DNA from: Deltaproteobacteria bacterium
GTDB taxonomy: Bacteria > Desulfobacterota > GWC2-55-46 > DRQE01
DNA length: 38,947 nt
NCBI GenBank assembly: GCA_016219105.1
Contig: JACRCI010000108.1
Span: forward strand, 1 to 38,947
Direction: 5' to 3'
Part shown: positions 24,130 through 32,451 of the stretch, piece after piece
Position numbering within the stretch: position 1 is the first letter of the stretch
Layout: each line of letters starts with the position of its first letter
Translations under genes and position numbers: made by a program
Notes under the pieces: model-generated
What the model was told of the DNA's origin: nothing
Databases searched by the model: none
The model's input: only the letters and a program-made list of their open reading frames with translations

Positions 24130-25190
24130 CTGTCGCCCAGCCTCCTCGTGGCAAGCCCCACCGCGACGCCGAACGACGGGGCCATCTCGCCGAGCGTGCC
24201 GGCGTCAAAACTTTTGGGGTTAGAGGCCACTCCGTTGAACGGGTTCACCGGCTCAACCGGGATATCGGTCCTCTCCTGCATCAGTTCCCTGAGGCCGGAA
24301 ACCTTCGCCCCGCCGCCGCACAGGAATATCCTGCTTATCACCCCGCCCGGCGCGCCGCCCAGAAAAAAATCAACCGACCTCTTCACCTCCATGGTTATGT
24401 TCGCGGAGACGGCGTTCATGACCCCGGCGAGCTCCGAGGGCTCGCCTGGGGGTTTGGCCCTGCCGAGCTTTATGTCCTCGGCCTCCTTGAAGCTTATGTT
24501 GAAGCTCCTCTGTATCTCCTCGGTGTACTGGTTGCCGCCCATGGGGATGCTCCTCGTGAACGTGGTGACGCCGCCGGCCATGACGCTTATGCTCGTTATG
24601 CCGGCGCCTATGTTCACCATCGCGACGCTCTCCCCCGGCGCCAGGGTATAGTTTATCTCCATCATGTTCTCGAGCGCGAAGGAGTCCACGTCCACGACGA
24701 CCGGATTAAGGCCGGCCTCCTTTATGACGTTCGTATAATCGTTTATGACGTCCTTTTTCACCGCGACGAGCATGACCTCCATCTGCCCCTTGCCCTCGCC
24801 GTGCTCCCCGAGTATCTGAAAGTCTATGTTGACGTCGCTCATGGGGAACGGGATATACTGCTCGGCCTCCCACTGGATGGACTCGGCCAGTTCCTCCTCG
24901 GTCATGGCCGGGAGGCTCACCTTCTTTATTATGACCGAATGGCCGGTGAGGGAGGAGACGACGTCCTTCACCTTGACGCCCTGCTCCTTTATAAGCCCGG
25001 AGATTGCGTTGGTGACGGTCATGGAGTCTATTATGGAGCCGTCCACTATCGCCTCGGGCGGGAGGTATGCGATGCCGAGCTTCTGAAGCTCCCAGCCCTT
25101 CTTGGCCTGCCTGAGCTGGACGAGCTTTATGGAGTGCGAGCCTATGTCCAGCGCCACGACGTCTTTTTTCTTGAAAAACGACAGTCCCAT
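24126..25190 (-). CDS. pilM: Type IV pilus assembly ATPase-fold protein PilM
   Basis: PilM is an actin/FtsA-fold cytoplasmic protein that anchors PilN. VVALDIGSHSIKLVQL is the phosphate-1 loop. The 1C-like insertion and the remaining actin-fold motifs are visible (VVVDVDSFALENMMEINY, SVAMVNIGAGITSISVMAGG, IFLCGGGAKVSGL). The length of 354 is standard. It is the first structural gene of pilMNOPQ, preceded by a small HTH gene 63 bp upstream and presumably sharing its promoter. Confidence 0.95.
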   Translation of the reverse strand: MGLSFFKKKDVVALDIGSHSIKLVQLRQAKKGWELQKLGIAYLPPEAIVDGSIIDSMTVTNAISGLIKEQGVKVKDVVSSLTGHSVIIKKVSLPAMTEEELAESIQWEAEQYIPFPMSDVNIDFQILGEHGEGKGQMEVMLVAVKKDVINDYTNVIKEAGLNPVVVDVDSFALENMMEINYTLAPGESVAMVNIGAGITSISVMAGGVTTFTRSIPMGGNQYTEEIQRSFNISFKEAEDIKLGRAKPPGEPSELAGVMNAVSANITMEVKRSVDFFLGGAPGGVISRIFLCGGGAKVSGLRELMQERTDIPVEPVNPFNGVASNPKSFDAGTLGEMAPSFGVAVGLATRRLGDR

Positions 25191-25253
25191 TATTTATCGT
25201 CCCTCGGCCCCGGGAGCCATGAAAGACCTCCGGTCCGCCTCCGTAAATCCCCC

Positions 25254-25463
25254 TCAGTGCGCCTTGCCGAAGATCATGTCCTTGTCCGAGAGCTTGAAAC
25301 CGAGCGCCTGTATTATCTTCCTTTTCGTGTCAACCCTGCACGTATAGCCCTTCTCTATCCTGTCAATGGTAAGAGGGGACACCCCGGCCTTGCGCGCGAG
25401 TTCGGACTTGGTAATGAGCATACCCTCCCGTATCCTCTTCAGCCTGTTCTTATCCCTGCCCAT
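25254..25463 (-). CDS. Small helix-turn-helix (XRE/Cro-type) regulator
   Basis: This 69-residue protein is essentially one HTH_3 domain: LKRIREGMLITKSELARKAGVSPLTIDRIEKGYTCRVDTKRKIIQALGFKL. The start is placed at MGRDKNR because GGAG lies 8 bases upstream. The ORF-track start falls inside a leader hairpin. The classic scissor HTH (SELARKAGVSPLTIDRIEKG) is intact. It is co-directional with pilM and is a candidate local regulator of the pilus operon. It may also autoregulate at the leader. No partner toxin is visible. Confidence 0.85.
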   Translation of the reverse strand: MGRDKNRLKRIREGMLITKSELARKAGVSPLTIDRIEKGYTCRVDTKRKIIQALGFKLSDKDMIFGKAH

Positions 25464-25490
25464 CTTGAACTCCGGTAAAAAAAGCCTGAC

Positions 25491-25567
25491 CGCGCCCGGC
25501 GCCACTTTCCATCGCCGAGTCCGTGCAGGATAATAAGGATGGTGCTGGGAAGTGGCGCTGGACGCGC
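25491..25567 (-). promoter_or_regulatory. Long leader hairpin upstream of the HTH-pilM operon
   Basis: Arms 25491-25510 and 25547-25567 pair over about 20 bp with one G-U and two mismatches, enclosing a 36-nt loop. The inner core GCGCCACTT/AAGTGGCGC is perfect. On the minus strand a T7 run follows 8 nt after the stem, just before the HTH ribosome site. It could be an attenuator, an operator for the HTH protein or an unrecognised RNA element. It does not match the c-di-GMP-I riboswitch core. Confidence 0.6.
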
Positions 25568-25573
25568 ATCTTT

Positions 25574-25589
25574 CAGCCGTCCGTGCCGA
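25574..25589 (+). repeat. Decayed 21-bp palindrome in the pilM-operon leader
   Basis: CAG-CCGTC-CGT-GCCGA. One stem position is broken. It lies between the predicted transcription start and the long leader hairpin. Confidence 0.4.
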
Positions 25590-25610
25590 CGTCCCCGAAA
25601 ACTACGCTTA

Positions 25611-25639
25611 ACTGTATTCTATAACGGCTAATTTGTCAA
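25611..25639 (-). promoter_or_regulatory. Sigma-70 promoter for HTH-pilMNOPQ
   Basis: On the minus strand a perfect TTGACA box, 17 bp, then TACAGT (4 of 6), in an AT-rich island (25611-25680) that contrasts with the GC-rich surroundings. The start would fall near 25604, leaving a leader of about 140 nt containing the long hairpin. Confidence 0.7.
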
Positions 25640-25779
25640 GAATTTTTTACAATTAGGCATAATTTATATTAAATTATAACCCCCGCCCCATCCACCGGGC
25701 ATCGAGGCGCTGTGCCTTTTTTCTACGATTGCAAGGATATTGAGGGGGGAGGCAAAAGTGAAACTCCTCTCACCTTTGT

Positions 25780-25889
25780 CCCCCTCACCCTACCCTCTCC
25801 CCGCCGGGGAGAGGGAGAAGAATACGGATAATGCCCTTTACTGTAATCTCCTCTCCCCCTTTAAGGGGGAGAGGAAAAAGGTGAGGGGG
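25780..25889. repeat. CCCCTCACCC-type cruciform intergenic element
   Basis: The outer arms CCCCCTCACC and GGTGAGGGGG enclose two perfect inner hairpins: CCCTCTCCCC/GGGGAGAGGG (25793-25815) and CCTCTCCCCC/GGGGGAGAGG (25850-25874). The whole can fold as a cloverleaf. Elements of the same CCCTCACCC...GGGAGAGGG style are widespread in intergenic DNA of many bacteria. Here it follows pilX and may end that transcript. Confidence 0.8.
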
Positions 25890-25937
25890 TCATCTGAGAG
25901 TGCGGCGAGGACATTATGAATGCAGTCGCCAATAAGG

Positions 25938-25973
25938 CATGGACGTGGTGCGGCGCTCTTCCTCGCAATGACA
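25938..25973 (-). repeat. Probable relic of the TCATTGCGAGGA dispersed repeat
   Basis: The minus strand reads TGTCATTGCGAGGAAGAGCG and continues with a degenerate tail. The start matches the dispersed TCATTGCGAGGAGCG-type intergenic repeat seen in several Deltaproteobacteria and other phyla. The rest of the 25890-25997 gap shows no supported gene. A 33-codon plus-strand ORF at 25917 is not convincing. Confidence 0.4.
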
Positions 25974-25997
25974 AAAATAGAATTAATCAGAGGTTCC

Positions 25998-27215
25998 CTA
26001 ACGCTTCGCCCACCTGAGGAGCTTCGGGATGCCGATATTGTCCGCGATGCCGGAGACCAGTTCCTGGCTCCCCTTGGACGTCAAGTTCCCGTTGAACTCG
26101 ACCTCGGTGTTGGACATGACCGTGCCGTAGACGGTCGCGGTGCCCTCTATCTCGAGCTCTCCCATGACGTATATCATGCCCTCCCACAGGAAGTTGCCTG
26201 TTATCTTTAACTCCCCCGTCACGATGAGCAGCCCCCTGCCCGAGCCCCCGGTTATCTTGGCCTCGCCCCCCTGGGTGTCTATGAATATTATCTTGGCGTC
26301 GTTGCCGCAGATATGGTCCGCCGCCGGAAGGGATGGGTCGGTGCTGCACGCCGTGCCCCATTGCGACGTGTCGTATACGACCTCATTCTGGGTCTGGGTG
26401 TATGGGGACGGCGGGTCTCCGAAGGCCTTCAGGTCCGCGAGGTTAAGCCCGAGGTAGTTCATCATGTCGGCGTCCCCGGGGTAGCTCCCCGCGGCGGCGC
26501 ACACGTTGGTGCATCCCGCGCCGCACCCGGTGACCGCCTCGGCGCATACGCTGCCCAAGACGCTCGATGAGCCCTGCTGCTCCACCTCCTCGTTGGCGAA
26601 TACATCGCCGGCCGGAGGTATGAGGTTCAGCCTGCTCGCGGTTATATAGCTCCGAACCTTGACCTCTGTCCCGCCCGGCGCGGTCGTGCCGGTTGCGTCT
26701 ATCTTGTAGACCGGCACGGCCTTCGCGCAGGAGTTCGGCACCCCCAGGCCGGTGAACCCGAAGTCCGCGCAGTAGACAACCGTCTCGCCGTTGCATCCGT
26801 CGCTGTCGCACCATGTGTCCGAGCCTTCGGTCGCGTAGGCGACCGTAACGTCGTAACGGCCGCCCGTGCCAACGAGGTTGAGTCCGTTCGCGCCGTCCGA
26901 GGCGAAGGTGTTGCCGGTATAGGTCGGCGCGCCGCCGTAGCGCGCCTGCTTCTGGGCCGAGGTCTCCCCGACGAATCTTGCGTGGGCGTCCGCCAGGTCC
27001 ATCCTGTCTATCGCCTCCTGCATGCCGCTTTCGGCGAGGAAGAACGCGCCCTTGGCCTCGCGGTCGTTCCTCGCTATCATCATGTCCGTGGTCGAGGTCA
27101 TGACGGACAGTATGCCTATGGCGGTCATGGCCGCCATGACGACCAACGAAAGCACGAGCGCGAAGCCTCTTTCGCCTTTTATCGCGTCAATTGCGTCTTT
27201 ATACGGCAGTTTCAT
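25998..27215 (-). CDS. pilX: PilX-type minor pilin/pilus assembly protein
   Basis: This 405-residue protein has a short leader ending ERG and the hydrophobic helix FALVLSLVVMAAMTAIGILSVMTS, the PilX_N pattern. As is common for PilX, position 5 of the mature protein is not glutamate. FLAESGMQEAIDRMD follows, also typical. The C-terminal half is a large Gly/Thr-rich region with many cysteines (CDSDGCNGETVVYC, CGAGCTNVC) and a beta-helix-like end (GELKITGNFLWEGMIYVMGELEIEGTATV). PilX is normally about 200 residues, so this form carries a long surface domain. It is the last gene of the minor-pilin operon. Confidence 0.8.
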   Translation of the reverse strand: MKLPYKDAIDAIKGERGFALVLSLVVMAAMTAIGILSVMTSTTDMMIARNDREAKGAFFLAESGMQEAIDRMDLADAHARFVGETSAQKQARYGGAPTYTGNTFASDGANGLNLVGTGGRYDVTVAYATEGSDTWCDSDGCNGETVVYCADFGFTGLGVPNSCAKAVPVYKIDATGTTAPGGTEVKVRSYITASRLNLIPPAGDVFANEEVEQQGSSSVLGSVCAEAVTGCGAGCTNVCAAAGSYPGDADMMNYLGLNLADLKAFGDPPSPYTQTQNEVVYDTSQWGTACSTDPSLPAADHICGNDAKIIFIDTQGGEAKITGGSGRGLLIVTGELKITGNFLWEGMIYVMGELEIEGTATVYGTVMSNTEVEFNGNLTSKGSQELVSGIADNIGIPKLLRWAKR

Positions 27216-27236
27216 ATATCCGCCTTAATCCCGGCC

Positions 27237-30200
27237 TCAACTCCGCGTCTCGTTGACGGTGTTGGAGTATGGACTCTTGTTGGACGTCGGAGAGCATGTG
27301 TCGTATGCCTTCACCTTGTAGTAATAGATGTAGTTCTTGAAATTGCCCGGCTGGTCCGGGGTTACGATCTTATTGACCGGACTGGTGGTGATAGGGCTCG
27401 GGACCACGGCCGGGTCTATGACCGCCCAGTCGGCCTGTATGTCGCCTCCGGTGCAGTTGGGTTTGTCCTTTTTGCAGGCCTTTCTCCAGACCTCGTAGCC
27501 CGCGAGGTCCGAGGCCGCGGGCTTGGTCCACCTAAGCGTCACCTGCGCGTCGGTCTGGGTGGGTATACTGAGGCTCGTCGGCGCGTCCGGGATATCAAGG
27601 CACGGGTTGGCCACCACGGTTATCGTCTGTGGCGAGTTGCTCGCGTATGGATACGTCACGTTTATCGTGTCGCTTGAGTTGACCTGCAGGGTGCCGGCCC
27701 CTCCGGCCGCGGAGGTCTGGACGGTCGTCTGGAACGTGGCGGTCTTAAAGCCGGTCTCCGTGAGCGCGGGGGGATAGTAAATCGTGTCGTCCGCGGTTGA
27801 GCCGGTGTTCTTGGTCGCCGTGTTCTTAAGCGAGGTAGTTCCCGCGGCTATATCGGTGGACGCGCTGTTCACGTAGTCCAGATGACCTTCGTGCCCGCTC
27901 TCGGCCGCGAGGCAGTCTATCAGGGTAATGGTGTAGCTCAGGCCCTGCTGTATCTGGCTCGTGCCCAGGGTTATCTTCGCCTGGCCGAACGTGCTGCCGA
28001 TGCAGACGGTCTCATTGGCAGAGGCCGCGCCCGTATTTGGACAGGTATTCTTTGCCTTCACGCTGTAGGTGTACACGCCGTCACCCGGGACCGTATCGGT
28101 GCAGGATGTCCCGGAAATAGACGGCGAGGAATCGCAGCCCCCGGCGGTTATAAGTCCTATGTCGGAACGATAGACTTCGTAGCTTATGCTGTCGCCGGGC
28201 TGGATGGCCACGCCGTTTGAGTACGTGGTGACCGCGTTCCACGTCAGTGTCACGTCAAGCCCGGACTTGGAGACCGGGTTGGCCGGCCACGTCGGCTGGG
28301 CGGGCCACACGCTGCATACGCTGAAGGTCTTCTGGTCGTAGACATACGCGCCGTGGTTTATCTCCGGGTCCCTGTCGAAATTGCCGTCCGCGTCGGTTGC
28401 GATGATAAATGACCACACCCTGTAGCCGTCCTCGGCCGGGATGGTCCCGGAGCACGTCCCGCTCACGGCCGTGCCCGGAACGGCGCAGGGGCTTCCGCCG
28501 TTGTCGAGCATCGTGACCTCGGTGTAGTTATAGACGGAAGGGTCGGGCGCTGTAACGACCGTCTTTGGCGTCACGGCGTAGTAGAGCTTGACGCCGGTTA
28601 CGTCCACCCTCTGCTGGGTCTGCTCGTTCATGGTGTTGGTGGTTATGACGGCGGACACCTTTACCTGGACCATCGAATCGGCTATGACAGGGCCGTCAAC
28701 GCCGGACTGCACCTGATTGTTGCCAGTGGCCCCGGGCACGGCGTAGCCGGTCGTAGGGTTTACGGGCTGGTCCTGCTGTGTCGCGGTTATTATCGGGCCG
28801 GTCGGCACAGTCACTCCGACGAGCGTCTGGGATACCGTCAGGTAGCTAACGCAGGTCGTGGTGAGGGTTATGCCGGAGCCGCTCTTTATGTTGAACGTGA
28901 CCCTGATTCTATCGTCCCTCATGTCAACCACCGGGTCGCCTTCGTCGTCCTTGAACTCGAACGTTACGGGCACGTAGAGCGCCGAGGCCGGGACTACTAT
29001 GTTGGAGAGGTCAACGTCCGAAAGGGTCCGCGTGTAGGGGTCATCCGCGGTCGGGGTAAGGGACGTCGGGTTGGCCGATATGCTCCTGGACGTCGCTCCC
29101 ATGACGCTCCTGCCGCCTCCGACCGTGACCGTCCTTAAGTACGCGTCGGAATTGACCCAGCTTATGCTCATCGTCTGTATGGTGAGCGCGTCCGCGCTCG
29201 TGTTCCTCAAAAACATGGTTACGCTGTTATGCCGGTACGAATCCGCGGTCCATGCCGTAATCCTTGCGGGCGAAGCCGCCGTGGTGACGCCGGAGGGGGA
29301 ACTGTTGTTGGAGCCGTCAATATCAACGCCGGTCAGGACCTCCCTGTGGTCGTCCTGGGTGCAGCTTCCGGCGCCCGGGCACTTCTCGTCCCTCTGTATC
29401 CTTCCGGGGTACACTGGCCCTATGACCTCGGAATGGATGACGTTCCCTATCATGTCGGTCTTTATAGTGCTCTCGTTGGGGTTAAGCTTCTCGTACGGGC
29501 AGTCGGTCGTCGCGACCCTGTAATAATACGTCGAGCCGTCGGTTGCGCCGGTATCCGGGAACGAGCCGCCCCAGAAGGGCGCGCTCCCTGATATCATCGT
29601 GGACGAACTGAAGTCGGAGGACGTGCTCCTGAATACCCTGTAGCCCGCGAGGTCGTACGGGTTGGCCGGCGAGGAGGACTGGGATAGATCGCTCGATACC
29701 TGGGTCCACGACAGCACAACCCCCGCGGGCTCGGCGCCGCAGCAGACAGGGTCGCTGTCGCAGCACGCGGCCGCGAGATTGGTCACCTTGGGCGGCTTGG
29801 GATGGTCAACGTTGTTTGAGGGGAAGGCCGCCACCGCCGGGTCCTCGCCGCACAGGGTGGTTGTATCCTGGGCCTGCGAGGGGTTGGAGCCGTTGCCGCA
29901 CAGGTCGAATGAGACCGCCCTGTACGAATATGTCCCGCTCTCGACCAGCGACGGCTGGGACGGGGTTTCCTGCGTCATGGAGTCGTGCCAGAAGGCCGTG
30001 GGTTGACCCTGGCTCAACTCGCTTACGGTATACACCCCGCCGGAGTCCGGGACCAGCGCCGCGTTGGGGGTGCCGGTCATCGGGCTGGTATCCACCTGAT
30101 AGCAATTATACGCGTCCTTGGACGATAGAAACGCCGGATAGCTTGAACTCTCCGGGTTTACGTAGACGCAGGTCTGGTCAAGGTCAGCGGAACTCGGCTG

Positions 30201-31841
30201 CGTAAGCGACACGGCGACCCTCTTCCAGCCGGCCCTCACGCCGAGGCCGGGCGCCGTTGGCGCGGTCGTGTCCGGCGGCGCGGTGTCTGACCCCGAAGGC
30301 GAATCAACGCCCGGGCCGGCGCCGTCGCCGTAGGTTATGGCGTAGTCGGACGCGCCGTATTTCTTGTCGGCCGGGTCGGAACCGGTATCGTCGGTTACGA
30401 GCGTGGCGTCGCAGTTCACGGGCGCTATGGCGTAGTAATATACGTAACATCCGAGCTCGGAGGTGTCGGTATACTGGAACGCCGAGCCTGCCACGCCCGT
30501 CTCGCTGACTATCCAGTCCACGCCCCCTCCCGGCATTATCGGGTAAGAGGAGAAATCGGACCCGCTCTTCCTGTATATCCTGAAACCGCTTACGTCCGGG
30601 TACGTCGTTGCGCTATACGCGGTCCAGTTCAGGACGACCTTGTTGTCGCTTGCGCCGTCAACGCCGTAGAAGCCCGTTACCGCCGGCAGTTTCGATGGGT
30701 TTACGGTCGTGTCGTTTGCCCCGCCGTCGCCGAACGTTGAAGTCCCCCTCGATGGAGAGGGGTTGCCGCTCACCTCGTTTGAAAGAAGGCTTGCGTTGTG
30801 CGAGCTGTCGTATGCCCTTATGCCTATGGTATAGGTCTTGATGCTCGATCCGTCCGAGGGCGTGTGCTGGAGGTTCCAGTCGCCGCTCGTTGAGTCCTTG
30901 CCCGGGGCCAGGGTGGCCTCGTACTGCGTGCCGCCGACGACAGTCAACTGGCTCAGGAGCACCCTGTAACTTTTCTGCACGGCGCCGAGGGTGTAGAATA
31001 TCTTGTAATACGCGAGGTCCGTCTCGGCGCCCTTATCCCACCGAAGCCTGAGCCTGCCGCATACGCCGGTCCTTCCGCCGACCACGTCCTCCCTCACCTC
31101 AAGCACGGTGGGCTGGGCCGGCGCGACAAAATCCCCGCCGGTGCTCGATGCGTAGAGGTTCCGAAGCCTGACCTCGGTCTCCGCGACAACCGATTTGGCG
31201 GCGCCCGTGGCGGCGAGCACCTCCTTGGTCTTCGTGGTGAGCGTTATCTTTATGAACCGTATCTTGCCGACGTCGGCCGCCGCCACGGGGGCCGCCATGG
31301 CGTTGCCGTCCTCGTCATAATAGGCGAAGACGAGCCCGCCGCCTGCTGCGGAGGTATCGATGTTGTCTATCACCGTATACCAGTTCGGGTCAACGCAGGT
31401 GCTCCATTCATCGTCCTGTTCGCACGCCTGCCTGGTGAGGGCCTTTGTGGCCGCGTTGACCCTGTAGCTGACCTTGAGCCTTCTGTTGTCTATCGGGTTA
31501 CGGTAGCGGAACTCCACGTCGCTCGCGGAGGCCGTCGGGATGAGCGTGACCGTCGCCCCGAGGGGGGTCCTCTCCGGGACGTTGTGCCCGGTGAGCGTAA
31601 GCTCCTTTTCGAGCATGTTTATGCCGGCCCTGACGTTCTGCTGGGCCTCGATGAGGAGGTCCTGCTCGGTCGTCTTTTTAAAAAACGTGTTGTAAAGGCC
31701 GTATATGCTCGCCATGAGCACCGTGGTGATGGCAAGCGCTATGAGTATCTCAACGAGCGTGTACCCGCGCTCGTTGAGCGTGGGCCAGCCAGCCGTCCCT
31801 GACGGCCAGCGGCCTCTGCCGCGTCTCATCGCATCACGCAT
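27237..31841 (-). CDS. Giant PilW-like minor pilin fused to fibronectin type III domains
   Basis: I start at ATG 31841 (MRDAMRRGRGRW) because AGGACA precedes it, giving about 1534 residues. ATG 31859 is possible, and the ORF-track start is a shadow. The leader contains a repeat-derived segment (WPSGTAGWPT) and ends ERG. Mature YTLVEILIALAITTVLMASIYGLY has glutamate at position 5. A PilW-like pilin body (~250 residues) is followed by at least six fibronectin-III-like modules (LRLRWDKGAETDLAYYKIFY, VVLNWTAYSATTYPDVSGFRIYR, VTLRWTKPAASDLAGYEVWR and others). A cysteine-rich middle lies between them. PilW is usually ~350 residues. The extension suggests a tip adhesin, which is inference. Confidence 0.8.
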   Translation of the reverse strand: MRDAMRRGRGRWPSGTAGWPTLNERGYTLVEILIALAITTVLMASIYGLYNTFFKKTTEQDLLIEAQQNVRAGINMLEKELTLTGHNVPERTPLGATVTLIPTASASDVEFRYRNPIDNRRLKVSYRVNAATKALTRQACEQDDEWSTCVDPNWYTVIDNIDTSAAGGGLVFAYYDEDGNAMAAPVAAADVGKIRFIKITLTTKTKEVLAATGAAKSVVAETEVRLRNLYASSTGGDFVAPAQPTVLEVREDVVGGRTGVCGRLRLRWDKGAETDLAYYKIFYTLGAVQKSYRVLLSQLTVVGGTQYEATLAPGKDSTSGDWNLQHTPSDGSSIKTYTIGIRAYDSSHNASLLSNEVSGNPSPSRGTSTFGDGGANDTTVNPSKLPAVTGFYGVDGASDNKVVLNWTAYSATTYPDVSGFRIYRKSGSDFSSYPIMPGGGVDWIVSETGVAGSAFQYTDTSELGCYVYYYAIAPVNCDATLVTDDTGSDPADKKYGASDYAITYGDGAGPGVDSPSGSDTAPPDTTAPTAPGLGVRAGWKRVAVSLTQPSSADLDQTCVYVNPESSSYPAFLSSKDAYNCYQVDTSPMTGTPNAALVPDSGGVYTVSELSQGQPTAFWHDSMTQETPSQPSLVESGTYSYRAVSFDLCGNGSNPSQAQDTTTLCGEDPAVAAFPSNNVDHPKPPKVTNLAAACCDSDPVCCGAEPAGVVLSWTQVSSDLSQSSSPANPYDLAGYRVFRSTSSDFSSSTMISGSAPFWGGSFPDTGATDGSTYYYRVATTDCPYEKLNPNESTIKTDMIGNVIHSEVIGPVYPGRIQRDEKCPGAGSCTQDDHREVLTGVDIDGSNNSSPSGVTTAASPARITAWTADSYRHNSVTMFLRNTSADALTIQTMSISWVNSDAYLRTVTVGGGRSVMGATSRSISANPTSLTPTADDPYTRTLSDVDLSNIVVPASALYVPVTFEFKDDEGDPVVDMRDDRIRVTFNIKSGSGITLTTTCVSYLTVSQTLVGVTVPTGPIITATQQDQPVNPTTGYAVPGATGNNQVQSGVDGPVIADSMVQVKVSAVITTNTMNEQTQQRVDVTGVKLYYAVTPKTVVTAPDPSVYNYTEVTMLDNGGSPCAVPGTAVSGTCSGTIPAEDGYRVWSFIIATDADGNFDRDPEINHGAYVYDQKTFSVCSVWPAQPTWPANPVSKSGLDVTLTWNAVTTYSNGVAIQPGDSISYEVYRSDIGLITAGGCDSSPSISGTSCTDTVPGDGVYTYSVKAKNTCPNTGAASANETVCIGSTFGQAKITLGTSQIQQGLSYTITLIDCLAAESGHEGHLDYVNSASTDIAAGTTSLKNTATKNTGSTADDTIYYPPALTETGFKTATFQTTVQTSAAGGAGTLQVNSSDTINVTYPYASNSPQTITVVANPCLDIPDAPTSLSIPTQTDAQVTLRWTKPAASDLAGYEVWRKACKKDKPNCTGGDIQADWAVIDPAVVPSPITTSPVNKIVTPDQPGNFKNYIYYYKVKAYDTCSPTSNKSPYSNTVNETRS
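31785..31813 (+). repeat. 21-bp palindromic repeat in the PilW prepilin leader
   Basis: GCCAGCCAG-CCGTC-CCT-GACGG-CCAGCGG. It encodes WPSGTAGWPT immediately before the ERG cleavage site of the prepilin, in the same frame as WPSWTAG in pilS. Confidence 0.75.
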
Positions 31842-31867
31842 ATAATGTCCTGCGCGCATCTTCAAGG

Positions 31868-32419
31868 TCAGCCCTCTGTCCCTATGATAAGCGGCGGTCC
31901 CCCGCCTATGGTCCCGACCACCCTCGACCTCAGGGACTGAAGCGTGGTGGTGTGCGCTCCGAAGATGTCGGCCCATGTGACCGTCACGTCAATCTTTTTC
32001 ATGTCGTTCTGGTCTATGGCCGGGTTGGTCGAATAGTAGACGCCGTCGTTATCGAGGTCAACGTATCTTACGGTCCACCACCACGTGAACTGCATGTTGT
32101 CCGCGGGCGACGGGGAAAAGGTGCCGGCCGTGGGGGTGCACGTATAAAGCGGCGGGGTTGGCGTTGTAAGGACGCAGGTCCTCGCGATATTCCCGTCGGC
32201 CGTCAGGTCCGCTCCGTTGGTTGTCTGCACGTTCGCATACGGTATGGCCTGAAGGGCCTCCATCTTCTCGCTTGCGAGGTTCAAGGCCTGCGTAAGCCTT
32301 TTGCCGCTTTCAGTCGCCTTCATGCTCTGGGTGGCGAGGCCGGCCAGGGCGATGAGCGCCACGGAAAGCATCGCGAGCGCTATCAGTATCTCGAGTATCG
32401 TAAAACCCCTGTCGTCCAT
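31868..32419 (-). CDS. pilV: PilV-type minor pilin
   Basis: The start is placed at ATG 32419 (MDDRG), preceded by GGGAG at 8-base spacing. ATG 32446 (MRLGAGDNG) is an alternative and would suit coupling to the preceding gene. The short leader ends RG, and the mature helix FTILEILIALAMLSVALIALAGLATQSMKA has glutamate at position 5. About 183 residues, the PilV range. The C-terminal part includes NMQFTWWWTVRYVDLDNDGVYYS, resembling the beta domain of PilV/GspI-type pilins. It is the second gene after the sigma-54 promoter. Confidence 0.85.
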   Translation of the reverse strand: MDDRGFTILEILIALAMLSVALIALAGLATQSMKATESGKRLTQALNLASEKMEALQAIPYANVQTTNGADLTADGNIARTCVLTTPTPPLYTCTPTAGTFSPSPADNMQFTWWWTVRYVDLDNDGVYYSTNPAIDQNDMKKIDVTVTWADIFGAHTTTLQSLRSRVVGTIGGGPPLIIGTEG

Positions 32420-32451
32420 GCCGTTATCTCCCGCGCCAAGACGCATATTCG

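Noticed and set aside
25464-25604. c-di-GMP (GEMM) riboswitch before the HTH-pilM operon
   Set aside because: The leader lacks the GCAAACC and ACGCAAAGCC core motifs. Only a long imperfect hairpin is visible.
25917-26021. 33-codon plus-strand ORF with a GAGGACATT ribosome-like site
   Set aside because: It crosses a degenerate dispersed repeat and the 3' end of pilX and shows no protein-like character.
28265-28290. Further palindrome copy in PilW (CCGGC-CAC-GTCGG)
   Set aside because: The stem is broken and the spacers do not match. Pro/Trp-rich FN3 boundaries can produce this by chance, so it was not counted.
31842-31976. N-terminal extension of the PilW ORF in the track
   Set aside because: It overlaps pilV in another frame and ends before a conventional prepilin leader. 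An internal ATG has a better ribosome site.
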